This document shows, piece after piece, positions 32,901-45,221 of a stretch of DNA of 64,000 bases. This DNA is from Ancylostoma caninum (lineage: Eukaryota > Nematoda > Chromadorea > Rhabditida > Ancylostomatidae), in assembly GCA_037903475.1 (NCBI GenBank), contig JBAJFG010000564.1, positions 215,932-279,931 of the forward strand, in the 5' to 3' direction. The notes below the pieces were generated by a model. That model was not told the DNA's origin and did not search any database. It saw nothing but the letters and a program-made list of their open reading frames with translations. The stretch's first letter is position 1. Each line of letters begins with the position of its first letter. A program made the position numbers and the translations under genes.

Positions 32901-33522
32901 AGGCAGCACTCACGGAAATTCCCGCGTTGGAGATTTCGCGGTATATCGGGGTTTTTATTGACGACGAACACATCGACAATGATGAAGTAGCGTTGAACAC
33001 GCGGAAAACACAGAAAATGATGGCGCAATTTCATAAGCGTCTACAGGGCGGACGAGTGTTCCGTGATGGGTTCCGCCACGAAACCCTGAAAATGGTGCGC
33101 ATTCCACACAAACCATTGCGCTAAACCACATACATACAGTGGACGGCAATGGCGGTGGCCCATCTGCGGCCTCGAGAAAGACGCAGTGCGACCGCGCCGC
33201 GCGGCCGGTATCGGTGTCGTAAGCCGACGAAATGCTATTTCTGGGTCCTTTTCTTCCCGATTTTGTCGAAAATCCTTAAAATCAGGTAGAAAAGCTGCTA
33301 GAAGTAGCATAACAGCAGCAGAAAACATAGGTTGCGGGGCCCGCGGCGCGGTTGCGCTGCGTCCTTCTCGAGGCCGCAGATGGGCCACCGCCATTGCCGT
33401 TCACTATACACCCAATGGATGGCTTTAGCTGAAGCGAGCGAACCTCTTCTGTCCATTGCGGCAGATGTGTCCACGGCAGTATCTGCTGCTGTCAACGATT
33501 TCGTTTACTGTTGTTCCAACTA
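32901..33522. mobile_element. TTAA-type element, third copy, split by another MITE
   Basis: It starts AGGCAGCACTCACGGAAATT and follows the sister copies (TCGCGGTATATCGGGGTTTT, GCGGACGAGTGTTCCGTGAT). The MITE 33137-33406 then interrupts it, and GTGTCCACGGCAGTATCT resumes at 33467. The right end is lost or diverged. Confidence 0.7.
33137..33406. mobile_element. Palindromic MITE with TA duplication
   Basis: CAGTGGACGGCAATGGCGGT ... ACCGCCATTGCCGTTCACTA; the inner blocks (CATCTGCGGCCTCGAGAA) are inverted too. TA at 33135-33136 and 33407-33408. Confidence 0.8.
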
Positions 33523-33650
33523 GGTTGTTATGTGGAAACGTTTATTGTTGGCCTGACGTTCCGACAGGATCGTCTTCTTCAGAGGCCCGTTTCCCATCGT
33601 TATTGCGGAAAGTCCGCAGCTGACTGTCATTGCGGACAGGTGATTTATAA

Positions 33651-34277
33651 GCGTTATTTATAGTGCGTCGGAACCCGATCCCGTCGGATAACAAAAGGTA
33701 CGTATCGATCCTCGTCGGAATCCGACGCATCGGAGTCCGACGACGACGCCTGTTTTTACTCCATCGGAACGATTTGCCTCGGAATCGTCGTCGGACTCCG
33801 ATGCATCAATCGATAGGACCTCGTGGGGCGAATTTTCTCAGCTGTTTTCACCCCATTTTCGTTACTTTCTTTTGTTTTTTCTTTCGTGTCACTAACTATC
33901 ATTTACTCTCCAAATAGCTAGTCCTAAAACCTATCGTATACTTCTTTACATCACCTCCATGTTGTAGTAATTGCATAATTGGAAGAGTTTGATAATGATA
34001 TGATGTTATTTATGTGGAAGATTACAATAAAATTCTTGAGGTTGAAGAGAATTTGCAAAAGCTGAGAACTCCAAAAACCAAAGAAAAAAGTCAGAAACCG
34101 ATAAATACAGCTTGATTTGCAAAGAAAACATGCAAAATTCATGGATAGAAACAGCTGATCCGAAAGCGTGTGCTTGCGGACTATAAACAAAGCCACGACG
34201 CGTCGTTCCGATTTCGTATCCGACCGTCGCAGCCCACATGCGATGCGAATCGGACTCCGACGCACTATAAATAACGC
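33651..34277. mobile_element. TIR element, GCGTTATTTATAGTGCGTCGGA ends
   Basis: The 22 bp left end is matched by its inverse at 34256-34277. Several TCGGA/TCCGACG blocks of mixed direction follow the left end. No transposase. Confidence 0.75.
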
Positions 34278-34411
34278 TATAGGGTGTTCATTTAAACGGT
34301 GCACTCCACGTCGCTCGAATGCCAACTTAGCCACGCGGCTAAATTGGCATTGCAGCGAGGTGATAGGTTTATCAGCCACTGAAATCAATGAAAATGAATG
34401 TGGTAGACGAA

Positions 34412-34648
34412 TAGTGCTGTAGATTGAGGCAGGAGGATCCCCGCAACGCTTGTGCTCCTCCACGTCATCATCTCTAACAAGATCATTCATGATTAACATG
34501 TTAGACATAACTGCGTATCACGCTCGAACGTTGTCTTCAGTCATCTCTAACATGTCGACCCATTATCTGCTTGCTGGAGAAGACAACGCGAACGATGTGG
34601 AGGATTCTATGCGCTGCGGTGATCCTTCTGTCTCAATCTACAGCGCTA
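34412..34648. mobile_element. Palindromic MITE, second copy of the CTGTAGAT family
   Basis: TAGTGCTGTAGATTGAGGCA ... CTCAATCTACAGCGCTA, with the shared centre AACATGTCGACCCA. Confidence 0.7.
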
Positions 34649-35454
34649 TGTCACCTCGCCCCATTGAGAACGTAGCCGCGGTGCTGACCGGTACCTGGAG
34701 TGCACCGTCCGAGTGGACAAACTATATCTATTTATATGTACTTACAACGAATGCCTGGAAATTACCAACACGACAATGTTAAACGACGGTAAGTTTTGTT
34801 ATAAAATGGCGACCATTTGAACAAAGCATCATAGCCGAAATATTTCAACCGTTCTGTTATATGAAAAAAGGCCCAATAAATCACAGGATTACACCTGTTA
34901 GCGAATGGTTTGCCACGGCTAGTTGTCAGGTTAGTGTTCCCTTATGTCAAGCTATATACGAGCAATGCATTTACGCACTAGCAGGCCACTTATCGCTCAG
35001 CAGATGACTTTCTCAGTGGTGTAAACTATTGCTTCATTAGATCTCATGACGCAACGACTACGTATCTCTTGACGAAGCAATGAACGAGGCCTTATTTCAC
35101 AGAACGCAAGTAAACACAGGGTACGCTCCACCTCTACTGTACAGTAACACAGCTTAAAAATAATTTCTACAATTTATTCATTTCTCAAGCAACACGTACA
35201 AATTATTCTTTGAGCACATGAACACAACGTAGTAAATTCTGAAGGCGATAGAGAACCACCAGATTTGAAAGGCTGTAATTGCGTATCCTCATGAGGAAAT
35301 CACGACTTTCATTTGAACCGAAACTGATAATGATGATCACAAAAGTTTGTTTAGCTGTTAGACTGTTACAAAGTGGCTCACAGTAGCAGAGAGAGAGAGA
35401 GAGATCAAACAAATAGTCCATACCTACCGTAATTAGGGGTCATCTATTATACTA
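34649..35454. other. No recognised feature
   Basis: AT-rich; an (AG)n run near 35390-35404. No supported gene. Confidence 0.3.
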
Positions 35455-36731
35455 TTAGGTGCGTGCAAAAGTTCCGGGGCAGTTGGTGGTATCTCATCGT
35501 TTGATTTTGTTTTGCTCCTTGCGGATTTCATATCCTGCTGCCCTTTTCATATACGCTGGTAGCCTGAAACCTCTGCTATCTAAGACATTTTTGTCTCGGA
35601 TCTAAGTCACAGCTCTGCTGTATTTTAGCCATAATACTAATGTTAGGTACAGTCAGCAAATTTGTGGACTTTTGCTTCATGAATTCAAATTCGGACGATC
35701 TGCGGGGGGGGGGGCAACCCACGGTGTCAACTTTTCGTTCGTGCAGTGTATCTCCTCCAGAATGACAGCGACTCGTGGGCTCTTGTAAAATCTGGACGGA
35801 AAGGAGAGCATGGAAAATGCTCCACGAGCTGGTCAGTAACTTGATCTTCAAATAGATGATCGAAAGAGCCACGTTGAATCAGACACAGTATAAGGTGTGT
35901 AGGACATTACGAGGTAATGACCCAAATATGTCCCGTCATTTGAAGAAAATCGGTTAGAAGAGAAAGATGAGTAAACGGATTTCGTGTGAGCACAACGAAG
36001 AACACCCGTGTCGCCACCTGGACGACTGCATGTATTTGATCTACTGACTTTCTAGCAAGCTGCTTCTTGGACGAATTTCTATTAGTAATGCAGTGCCGGG
36101 TCATGTGCGTTAATACAAAAAGGTGAGTTTCAGGATCTAGATATCAGCGACATACTCAAAAAGGGGACAAACCATCGCTACACGTTAAGAAAATTTTTTT
36201 GTCCTTTTCTGGTCATTAACTCAGTAATCCGCTACGATTTTTTTCCAAACAGATTTACCATTATTGTTGAGTAATACGCTCTGTTGTCAGGAGTAATCAT
36301 GGGAAAACTCTCAAATGTAATGCTAACACAGGCAAGCATATGTGGTCCGCTGCTCCTGCTGGATTACGGATATCAGCATGTTGAAGTGCCAGCCGTGTAA
36401 AAAATGAACTATCCGGGCTTTGATATTCTCACGTGTTCCATATAATCTCCCGACCTGTCCCCAACAGAAGGTCCCACTTTCAAGCTTCTAAATGGTCTCA
36501 ACCGCTGTAAAACTTTCAATGAACAGGCCCTGCTCAGAAACGATGTGTGCAGCTTTTTCAAGTGTAAACCTGTCGAATTCAAGGCTTCTGGAAAAATCTT
36601 CATGTGTTGTGTTGGCAGCATTGCACTGGTGTCAATGCTTTTTGATTTGATCAAAACTGTTGACCTTGAGCCGAGTTATGGCGTTTCAGAAACTTAAGTG
36701 AAACTGCCCCGGAACTTTTGCACGCACCTAA
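35455..36731 (+). mobile_element. mariner element, decayed
   Basis: 1277 bp with inverted ends TTAGGTGCGTGCAAAAGTTC... and TA on both sides, the size and TIR style of mariner. Confidence 0.9.
35640..36696 (+). pseudogene. mariner transposase pseudogene
   Basis: Pieces in changing frames match mariner transposase. Near 35800 the end of the paired-HTH region is seen (LDGKESMENAPRAGQ). Near 36446-36696 is the C-terminus, with SPDLSPTEGPTFKLLNGLNR, where active enzymes have SPDL.PTDYHLF; here the final catalytic Asp of DD34D is replaced. A run of ten G and stops interrupt the middle. No function is expected. Confidence 0.8.
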
Positions 36732-36884
36732 TAGTAAAATTAGGGTAAAACAAGTAAAAGCGGAATAGAAAGTAAATGCTTATCGACTTGTACGTATGGA
36801 ACGACGCTACTAAAGAGCAGCCATTTGAAAGATATCGGACCAGTGTTTAGTAAAACCAACATTTTCGTTGAGGTGCCATTCGGT

Positions 36885-39800
36885 CTACTGCAGCGGTGGA
36901 AAGTCCGTTGGGCTAAAAGACACCGGCGGCGTCGCAGCGGCTCGCGGCGACTGCTTCTGCGGATTCGAGCGACGCTTGTTACGAGGCCCACGAGTGTAGT
37001 GGAAGCGCGGTTGCTGTGGAATTTCGACTGGAGGCCTTGGAGCGCCGGCGCTGCCTGCTGTAAGCATCGATAGCGGATCAGTGAAGGTTAGAGCCGACGA
37101 AGCGTAGGACTGATTTGCAGCCAGCCACATCATCCATGGCTCTAGTGCTGAAAATTGGCCCTTTTGCAGTGTACACGGAATATTTCCATAACACGTGAAA
37201 AGGGGAAGACTTACGCAAATCAGGTGTACCCAGTTGACCAAGATCAGGAGTAGGGAATGCTCTAGAGCACCTGGAAGTTCTCGGTCAAGATAATAACAAC
37301 TACAATTAAACGGGGTTAGCAGAAAAAAGTGAGCTGACTGCAAATGTTCGCGCGAAGACGTGTTGAGCTACCGAATCCAGTAAAAACTTAACAAATGACA
37401 TATTCGTACAAAACTCACAACTCAGGCAACATCAATGGTGGCACTTGCAGCGGAGAACATGCGTTAATACAGTTGGCCAAATCTGGCATTTGATTAATAA
37501 CCGGACTAGTGGTAAGCGCTGTGGGGCTAAAAATAAAAACAAACTAAAGGATTAAAAAATAAGAATAGAAGAAAAAGCCCACCTCTGATCATTCGTCTGC
37601 TGCACACCAAATAAGGGTAGTGCAGGTGGCGGAGAGCACATTTGTGGAACACTTGCTGGACTTTTCGGCGATCTTGCCTTACCACGTTGAGGCTTCTGTG
37701 TTGGCGAGCAAGAATTCTCTTTCTGAATGGTCAAACATCATTTATGTCCAATGAGACATGCACGAGGTCGGAATATTCACCTGGTCATCGGAATCACCCT
37801 CTTGCGATAGTGACCTCAGAGAGTGTAGGAGTCGATACCTATTACCTCGGCGAAGACGAGGTAGCAGTAAGCCGTGTGGCAGCTGCGATGAATCGTCTCC
37901 GGAAAGAACACTTCCAGGAAGTACCTCGCTCCTGAAACATGCGGAAAAATACACAATCTCTTTGTCATGGTAAGATCCTGAACTTACATTGGTACCATAC
38001 TCCTATGCAAGTGAACCACACTGAATACTGGAGGAGTCCATTCGAGTAAAGGTTGCGGTATTCTTATCATTCCCCAAGGTAAGTGGTTATTAGTGAGAAT
38101 AGTTAGAGATGAACGTCCAGCCATCATCCATTCAGCCACCTTGATCAGAATATTTCGACCGAATACAATACCGCTTGGGGAAGCTCCTCACCAGCGCATT
38201 CGCTGCGTTCAAATCCGTTATGACGTCATTGTTACTCATGTCCAAGAGACGTAGCTTAGGTGTGACTCTGCAGAGGTCCCGCAATATTTCACAAGAGACG
38301 TTCGTGCCCTCGGCAAGTAGCAGCTAAAACCTTTTTGCGAGATGTTACAAAAAATAAAACTTGACATAATAACCTCACCCTCACAAGACGTCCTTCCTCA
38401 GCGATTTTTACCAGCCCGGATGAGATGTCTCGCTTCGTGATTCCGTCCAAATTCAAGCTGTCCAACTTGGGCATTCTTGCCAGGCGCTGCAGCCCAATTC
38501 TACAAACAAAAAATGGAAGGTTTTTTCCAATAAAAACAGGAAAAGCGAATGATATGGTGATTTCGAACGGCTTACGAGCTAAAATTGAAGCAGAACGCTA
38601 ACGAGAGACTCGTAATAGTGCGTGCAGCTGCACTTGTAGAAACATCGCTCAGCTCCTGCAAAAAGTTCACATTTCATGCGGAAATGGAAGGAGGAAAGGT
38701 TATGAAGGTCAATTCAAGTTTATGAGAGCGGAAAACAATGAGCTGTTTGGTGTTCAACGAAGAAATGTGAAAATCAATGATGGAGGAACAAACAGGCTCA
38801 AAGGCATAGAAAAAAACTTGAGCAACTCCATGCAAAATGTCAAAGAAATTGTCATTAATCTACAATCTATGTCATGCTACACGGAGAAGGAGGTTCACAC
38901 GGAGGGCGAAAGCATGAAACACTTAATCTAACTTCACTTACAGCTAGGAAACGGTCCGTGACTGCTGGCAAACCTTCCAGGCAAAGATTCTGTAGTCGCG
39001 GAAGACGCGCCAAATGCCCCAATGCCGAAGCCGAAAGATCTAAAAAGGCTATATACTAAAATAGTGCGTAGTCAAGAACAATTAAAGAAATGTGAGGTGA
39101 ACGCATAGATCTTACCTAAATTGGGCGTTTCTGGATTCGCAACTATGGACAGATCCGTTAAATTCTTCAGATTGCTCACTAATCCTGCTATGACCGAATC
39201 TTTCAGAATCCTCAGTTCCGACACATACAGAACCTAAATGCAGTCATATACAGGAAAGCATAAAAAGCATTAGCACTCTAAGACAAACCTTCAACTTCTT
39301 CAGACGTGCGAAAATCGATCTTATTGATGCTTCAGATATGCGTAAACACATTTCCAGTTCCAAACGTTGCAAACCAATCGGTGCTATCTACAGTTGTAAA
39401 CTTATTAATTTAAAAAACTGCTGCATAAAAGAGAATTTACTGAAACGAATAAATACTTAAAAAGCCAGCAGTCAGACCTGGAAGCAATGCCCACTCAAGT
39501 ACTGTGCATCGATGCAAAGAACCTGTAGCTGAGGGCATTCGCGAAAAATCTGGAAGGCAAAAAAATAGAAAACTAATTTGACAAGAAATGAGGAAGTGCC
39601 AGTCATGGAAATACAGTGCGTATCGTGGAAATACAGTGCGTATCATAAATATACGGGCACTCCAAAAATTACGCTATCTGCTCTCGCACACATTCCTGAC
39701 AAATGCCACTGCCAACAGTGAATTCTGCGTCCGCGAAAACCTTATGCTACTCCATTCCGCTTTGAAAAATGGAAAAATAAAGTGTAACCGTGTAAATTAA

Positions 39801-42020
39801 CTGTTTGGTCCCATCTCCCAATGTATCATAATTGTACGGGCACCCTCAGTAAAAAATGAATAAAAACATTCGCGCATGCGGGAATTCCTGTCTCAATTTG
39901 AAATAAGTAGTGGCAAGTGTTCTTCAGACTCACAATCCCACCAGGATGGGATCGTTCTGAGGCGAAAAAGAGACAGGTAAAGACAATTCATCATGAGGGC
40001 CTCCACAGCAGCAGAATCGCCGTGTAAGTTCGTCGGGATTCGAGCACCAATGGCACTCTCGTGCAAGATTTTGGGCCCCTGCAGTCAGGAACAAGGGACC
40101 TGAAAGGTCGAGGAAGCTGTCGTTGCAAGAACAGCGTCGGGAATGACGGATGCTTTCGAACGCCGTGGTATCCACTAACGGGGTTCTAGCCTTTTATCGA
40201 CTCAGTGTCTGAAATGATAGCATAGATGGTGATTATAAGCAACAGCAGCATTACCCGTTGTCATCTCTGACCTGTTCCTAGACTCACGGCGTTTCACAAA
40301 GTTCCAGGGCGGCAGCTTGCGAGACCGAACACGAAGACAGACTGGTCGAAAATACGCATACTTTTTCTGAGGCTCCCGAAGACTAAAAATCGGGGTCAGG
40401 TGATGTTCGTCCGATGGAAAAGTTTAACTTGGGTGGCTCAGATAGAAATATCTAGTACTGGAGGGATCTATGCAGTTCGTAAGCAAACGGTAATTCGGGA
40501 TATAACGGTGGCACTGTTATGGTGTTATGCGGCCTCTATTCAGGAGGAGTGTTCGTCATCACCTTCGCTTTGACTTGGATGAACTCATCCGCCTGCCTGC
40601 AGATGAACAGTGCCTGGCTCTTACCATAGACATGGTTTCAGTACCACAACATGGTCGGTATGGCTTCTTTCATCTGCAGCATCTCTTATTCTGACTGCAA
40701 AAGCCAGAATCTTGCACGAGAGTGCCAATGGTGGTCGAATCCCGAGAACTTGCACGGCGATCCTGCTGCTGTGGGGGCCCTCATGGTGAATTGTCCTTAC
40801 CTGTCCCTTTTCCGCCTCAAAATGATCCTATCCTGGTGGGATTGTAAGCCTAATTGAAGAACACTGCCTCTAGTTCATTCAAATTTGAGACAGGAATTCC
40901 CGCATGAGTGAATGTTTTTATTCATTTCTTACTTAATGTGCCCGCATAATTATGATACGTTGGGAGATGGGACCAAACAGTTTCCACGGTTACACTTTAT
41001 TTTTCCATTTTTCAAAGCGAAATGGAGTAGCATAAGGTTTTCGGGGACGTCGAATTCACTGGTAGCGGTGGCATTTGTCAGGAATGTGTGCGAGAGCAGA
41101 TAGTGTAATTTTTGGGTGCCCGTATTGTGCGAGAGCAGATAGCATAATTTTTGGGTGCCCGTATATTTATGATACGCACTGTAGGTATAATACTCTGACC
41201 GTAAGCAGATCGGTATCTCTTAGACGATGGCGTTTGCAAACAAGTATGTCCAGCTCCCTAAGGTTACTGCACATTTTCACAGCGGTTATCACAGATTGGC
41301 GCCAGTTCCATTGTGTACATGCCTGGATAAATACTATTACTTTAATTCATAAATATATCGGAACATCTTTGGCTCAACAACTTCGGTGATTTACTTTAAT
41401 TCAAAGTGAAAGCCGGATAACGCCTCTAAAATCACAAAAAATGCAAGGAAATGCCTCACCACGTCTTCGACCGATCGGAACAGATCAAAATTGATGGCAG
41501 TGATCTTGTGACCGTGAATACTCAAAAAATACTTGATCCTGGTGTCACTAAGCTCATCAAGTTGCGTTTTGTAGAACGCAACTGACGTTATCGAACGGTA
41601 CACACTATCTCGCAGGGCACGACATACTGGAGCGACCATTAGGGTACGAACTGCAAACACCCACACAATCAAAACAAAAACTGACGTCAAGTGTATGAAT
41701 AACCTCACCTTTAAGTGGAATATGTGAAACTATGTTATCTAGAACACTAGTGGGGAGGTTAAGTAACGGTGAATTCTGCTTCTGAAGGTGAAATAGGTAA
41801 AGATGAAGAAGAAAAGTTCCCATTAAAATAAAATATGAAAGACGTCAAATTTTTAAATCTACCCTATCGTCGTTGTGTGAGACTTCAAATGGTGAAAAAC
41901 AAGGCGCTGTTAGTGTATCCATATTGTCGAGTATTGATGAGAGAAAACCAGACGATGGGATTGAATTCATGGTGAACGAGTACCCGCAAAGAAAGCCGCC
42001 CAGCGGCTCCTGATTAGAAC
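36885..42020 (-). CDS. F-box / leucine-rich-repeat protein
   Basis: Seventeen exons join in frame to 675 residues (ATG at 41970, TAG at 36885): 41863-42020, 41709-41781, 41460-41650, 41200-41322, 39478-39549, 39289-39387, 39116-39233, 38942-39039, 38576-38655, 38379-38499, 38172-38323, 37988-38062, 37781-37931, 37583-37722, 37419-37526, 37215-37270, 36885-37147. An F-box starts near residue 41 (LLNLPTSVLDNIVSHIPLK, then VCRALRDSVY). LRR-like repeats fill about residues 110-450 (LRELDILVC, LQRLELEMC, LQNLCLEGLP, LDSLNLDGI, LRLLDMSNND). The tail is Pro/Ser-rich and ends with a basic patch (RGPRNKRRSNPQK) and SPTDFPPLQ. F-box proteins dock substrates on SKP1-cullin ubiquitin ligases. The border 38172/38062 is the least sure. 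The acceptor GTTTCAG at 42021 may be a trans-splice site. Confidence 0.85.
39634..41181. mobile_element. Tc1-type long-TIR element, copy 2, in an intron of the F-box gene
   Basis: CAGTGCGTATCATAAATATACGG ... TTATGATACGCACTG with TA at both ends. It lies between exons 39478-39549 and 41200-41322, 18 bp from the 41200 donor. Compared with 9903-11444 it lacks 75 bp of the centre (near 40629). Short extra copies of the end sit at 39613-39630 and 41115-41150. Confidence 0.85.
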
Positions 42021-44082
42021 CTGAAACAACAATAAGTTTCGAAGGTAAAGTTCAAAAAGAGTCGAATTGAGCGAGCTTCAATAAGAGTAGAGAATGAGTT
42101 TAAGATTAACGCCTTTTTCAGGCAAGAATTGGAACAATCTGCTTTTCCGAAGCAACACTGAAAAACCAGTCGATAAAGCGGAAGGTTTAGAGAACAGTGG
42201 GAACTGAGCTTTCTTTTCTTTCTAATTCTTTACCCGATTTCTAGATCAAAAATAAGACTGATTGAGAACGAAAAAAAAACAGAACCAATCCACCTAGAAT
42301 GACTGTGATTTGTTCGCAGCCTTTCAGAGTGAAAGCGGTGGAGGTGCGTTTTCTGCAGACCCGGGAAGCATGTGCCGCCGCCGCCTTCCTCGTGTTGGAA
42401 CCGCTGCCGTATTAATAAATCTCAGGGTCTTCTCAAAATTTCCGCTCTATTTGATGTCAGCTATTAAGAATATTACCTATCAGGAAAACACTATGATTTG
42501 GTATTACGGCGACAATCTTTGCGCGAGCGACGCGGTAACGCCACGTGCTCCCCAAGTCCGCGAGAAATGCACTTCCATCGACGCTTACTATACATGGAAC
42601 GCCACTTCCTTAAGAAGTGAAATTCCCATGAACGCTTTCGTTCGCGTTCTTCTAGCAAACTCCGGACTCGTCTAAATTTTGTCAACATCGGGTCCAACGA
42701 ATAAATCAATCTATGGGTATTTTTTAAAGAGTAGTCGATATCAGAACGAACTAGAACTCATCTGACATCTTCAGTAATCAGCGTTTCTTCTAAAGAAAAT
42801 TCAAAAGCTCGAATAACGATTGATTAGAACTCGATTTGAGTCTGTCGGCATGCATATCTACTTCCCTCGCAAGCCTAACACAATGTTCCGATGAAAGTGT
42901 TGATTTATTCTTACGAAAGAGGGACTACCAAAATAAAGGGGCATGCCTGTGTTCACAGCTGTGGGAAGACTTCGCTCATGGGCTAGAACGAGCTGCAATG
43001 AGAGGTATTTAAACTTCGTCTTGAGCTCTTACTGAAGACCAGGAGCAAACTCGAAAAGATGACATCATCGGATTTTAAGCAGCGACCACTAAAGAAGGGA
43101 GAGAAGTGAGCGGAGTCCAGTGCCCCTTCGGACCCGTGATCCACGCTCGGGCAAAACCGCCAAAATGGGCGGGGCCGCCTATGAATCTGCATTTATCGAT
43201 CGCAGCTATACAAATTTAGAGACTTTGCAGGAACCTCTTTTTCCACAACTAATGCTATGTTGGGGTAGGAGTCTTGGTTGCAAAACGAAGATTTAAAGTT
43301 GGTTATCTAAAAACAGGATTTTATTGCCCGAGCCTAAGCACTGTACACAAGAGGGTTCTTGTGACCTTTTTAACGATATTAGTGAATATCCCTCCATAGA
43401 CGCTTCGAAATTTCAGACTTCTATAACTACGCAGATGCCCGAGTTATCCATTCAGGAATCATCTGGGAAAAAAGACCAAACGGACTTCCACAGAGAAACT
43501 AACTTCCACTACTCCATCGAAAGGGGATTTTAAAAAGGCCGAAATCGAGAAGAAAACCAACAGCGACCTGCAGGACAAGTTGTGATTCCCCCTAGCAGGC
43601 AGAAAAGCACAGAACAGCCAGTATCGAATTTCTCGTTTGATTTTCGCTGGAAAGCCGCCCTCCTTTCCTGTGCAGCTGCGACCATTACGGTCAGCTGCCC
43701 GCCAATTTCGTTTTCAAATGTATCCTAATTTTTCAAATCCAACGAATGAGTCGTTTGTGACCATCCGGAGCAATTTGTCGAAACGTGATCTAGTTAGCTT
43801 AGGCTTCACGGGAGTGCCCCCCCCCCCCAACTCCCTTTTCACCCCTTTTTCGTCTTTCGTCGCCTTTATCAACACATTCCTCTTCTGTGGACCAACGAAC
43901 ACCGCAAAGTTTGTTCCGGGGCTCGGCCCCGAACCCCGCACGAAGCCCCTTTTGCTTTTGAACCCCTTTACGAAGCCCAGCTTGCCCACCGACAAGCCGT
44001 GCTGGGCGCGATCGCATACACGCTGCAGTTCCTATTTTGCTTACAATAATGATGTTTTTTTTGTGGACGAAAAGAAACAGCC
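42021..44082. other. Between F-box gene and MITE, no gene
   Basis: A plus ORF of 121 codons (42310-42675) overlaps a repeat shared with 30750-30850. A plus ORF at 43637-44356 runs through a C9 tract and into the MITE and so is not a gene. 43010-43190 is GC-rich and unassigned. Confidence 0.4.
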
Positions 44083-44323
44083 TATAGTCCATCCGAAACG
44101 ACGAGTCCGACCACGCACGCGGGGATCGAGAGGCGGCGCGGCTGGGACGGATGCTGTTGTCTGCCACGTCGTCCACGTCACAGCCAAATCATTGGTCAGT
44201 ACCATGAAGATAACGATGGAACGTGATACGCAGGTCAGGGATTATGACGTGGAACGCCAGCAAACGTGGCAGCTTCTCGATCCCCGCGTGCGTGGGCGGA
44301 CTCGTCATTTCGGACAGACTATA
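44083..44323. mobile_element. Palindromic MITE, GAAACGACGAGTCCGC family, copy 3
   Basis: TATAGTCCATCCGAAACGAC ... GTCATTTCGGACAGACTATA; the most complete of the three copies. Confidence 0.8.
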
Positions 44324-44332
44324 ACTACTTAT

Positions 44333-44710
44333 TGTTCAAAATTGATCTTTGTCTGAGCTTCATTTTTCAATCTTCTTTTGTAGGTAAGCTGATGAAGACT
44401 CGATTTGACGTTTTATCGGCTACGTTTCGAGCTTAAGCTCGTCTTCAGGCCAACTAAAACCATGTTAAAAATACACACAAGTACATCATAAGCGAATTCT
44501 GTTTTATCAAGAAAGTGCTCCTACTTAGGTGGAAATGGCTTTGCAGGAGTTTCAAATTGTTCAAAATTGTTCAAAATTTTGAACAATTTGAAACTTATCC
44601 GCTTATGATGTATTTGTGTGTATTTTTAACATGGTTTTAGTTGGCCTGAAGACGAGCTTAAGCTCGAAACGTAGCCGATAAAACGTCAAATCGAGTCTTC
44701 ATCAGCTTAC
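44333..44710. mobile_element. Inverted Penelope-like terminal element with hammerhead-like motif
   Basis: The 14 bp CTATAACTACTTAT occurs at 44319-44332 and 44711-44724, a target-site duplication. Between them about 150 bp is present twice in opposite directions. Each arm holds GGCCTGAAGACGAGCTTAAG followed by CTCGAAACGTAGCCGATAAA: a CUGAAGA core, a GAGC/GCUC stem II, GAAAC and a GGC/GCC stem I. The second position of the core and the cleavage base differ from the classical hammerhead. Hammerheads near the ends are known for Penelope-like elements. Confidence 0.55.
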
Positions 44711-44724
44711 CTATAACTACTTAT

Positions 44725-45221
44725 GTTTGGCTACTAGTACGTGGCATATTCGCATCACTGTCGGCACCAAATCCGTGACGTGGTCATCTCGATCTACGCT
44801 TACTGTAAACATGACTATGTACATATGTAGCTTGTTTTATTGTTCCATGACTCTTTCCCTGTCGAACCGCCCCAAATCTTATCCTATTTCTTGTCCACCT
44901 ATTCCCCTACTTCCAGAACTAGAGCAAATTCGAAATAGTTGGCTCTACTGCTAGTTGCTAGTTAAGTTTCAAGACTGAATGAGCCTCAACTCCACAGCGG
45001 CTGATGTTGCATCTGCGACCAAACTCAACGGTCGAGCCTTTGTGGCAGATCTTCAGTGGCTTCTCACTTGCTGTGAGGAGCGCTTCCTCACCGACACAAG
45101 TAAATGGTAAGAGTTTGCAGTTCTTATTCAGATTTCGCTGTCTGACTTCATGGTTTTTCATAATTTTTTTGAGGTGCTGCAAAGGTATACAGCGCCGGTC
45201 CATCACTTTGCATCAAAGACT
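44725..45221. other. No recognised feature
   Basis: Short ORFs only. No family motif. Confidence 0.3.

Noticed and set aside
38101..38141. Exon at 37988-38141 as a single F-box gene exon
   Set aside because: The frame meets a TGA; using donor 38172 and acceptor 38062 restores continuity, so that model was chosen.
42310..42675. 121-codon plus ORF with secreted-protein look
   Set aside because: It overlaps a repeat also present near 30750-30850 and no splice or family support was found.
43637..44356. 239-codon plus ORF
   Set aside because: It crosses a C9 run and a palindromic MITE, shows no family motif and has an equally long antisense ORF.
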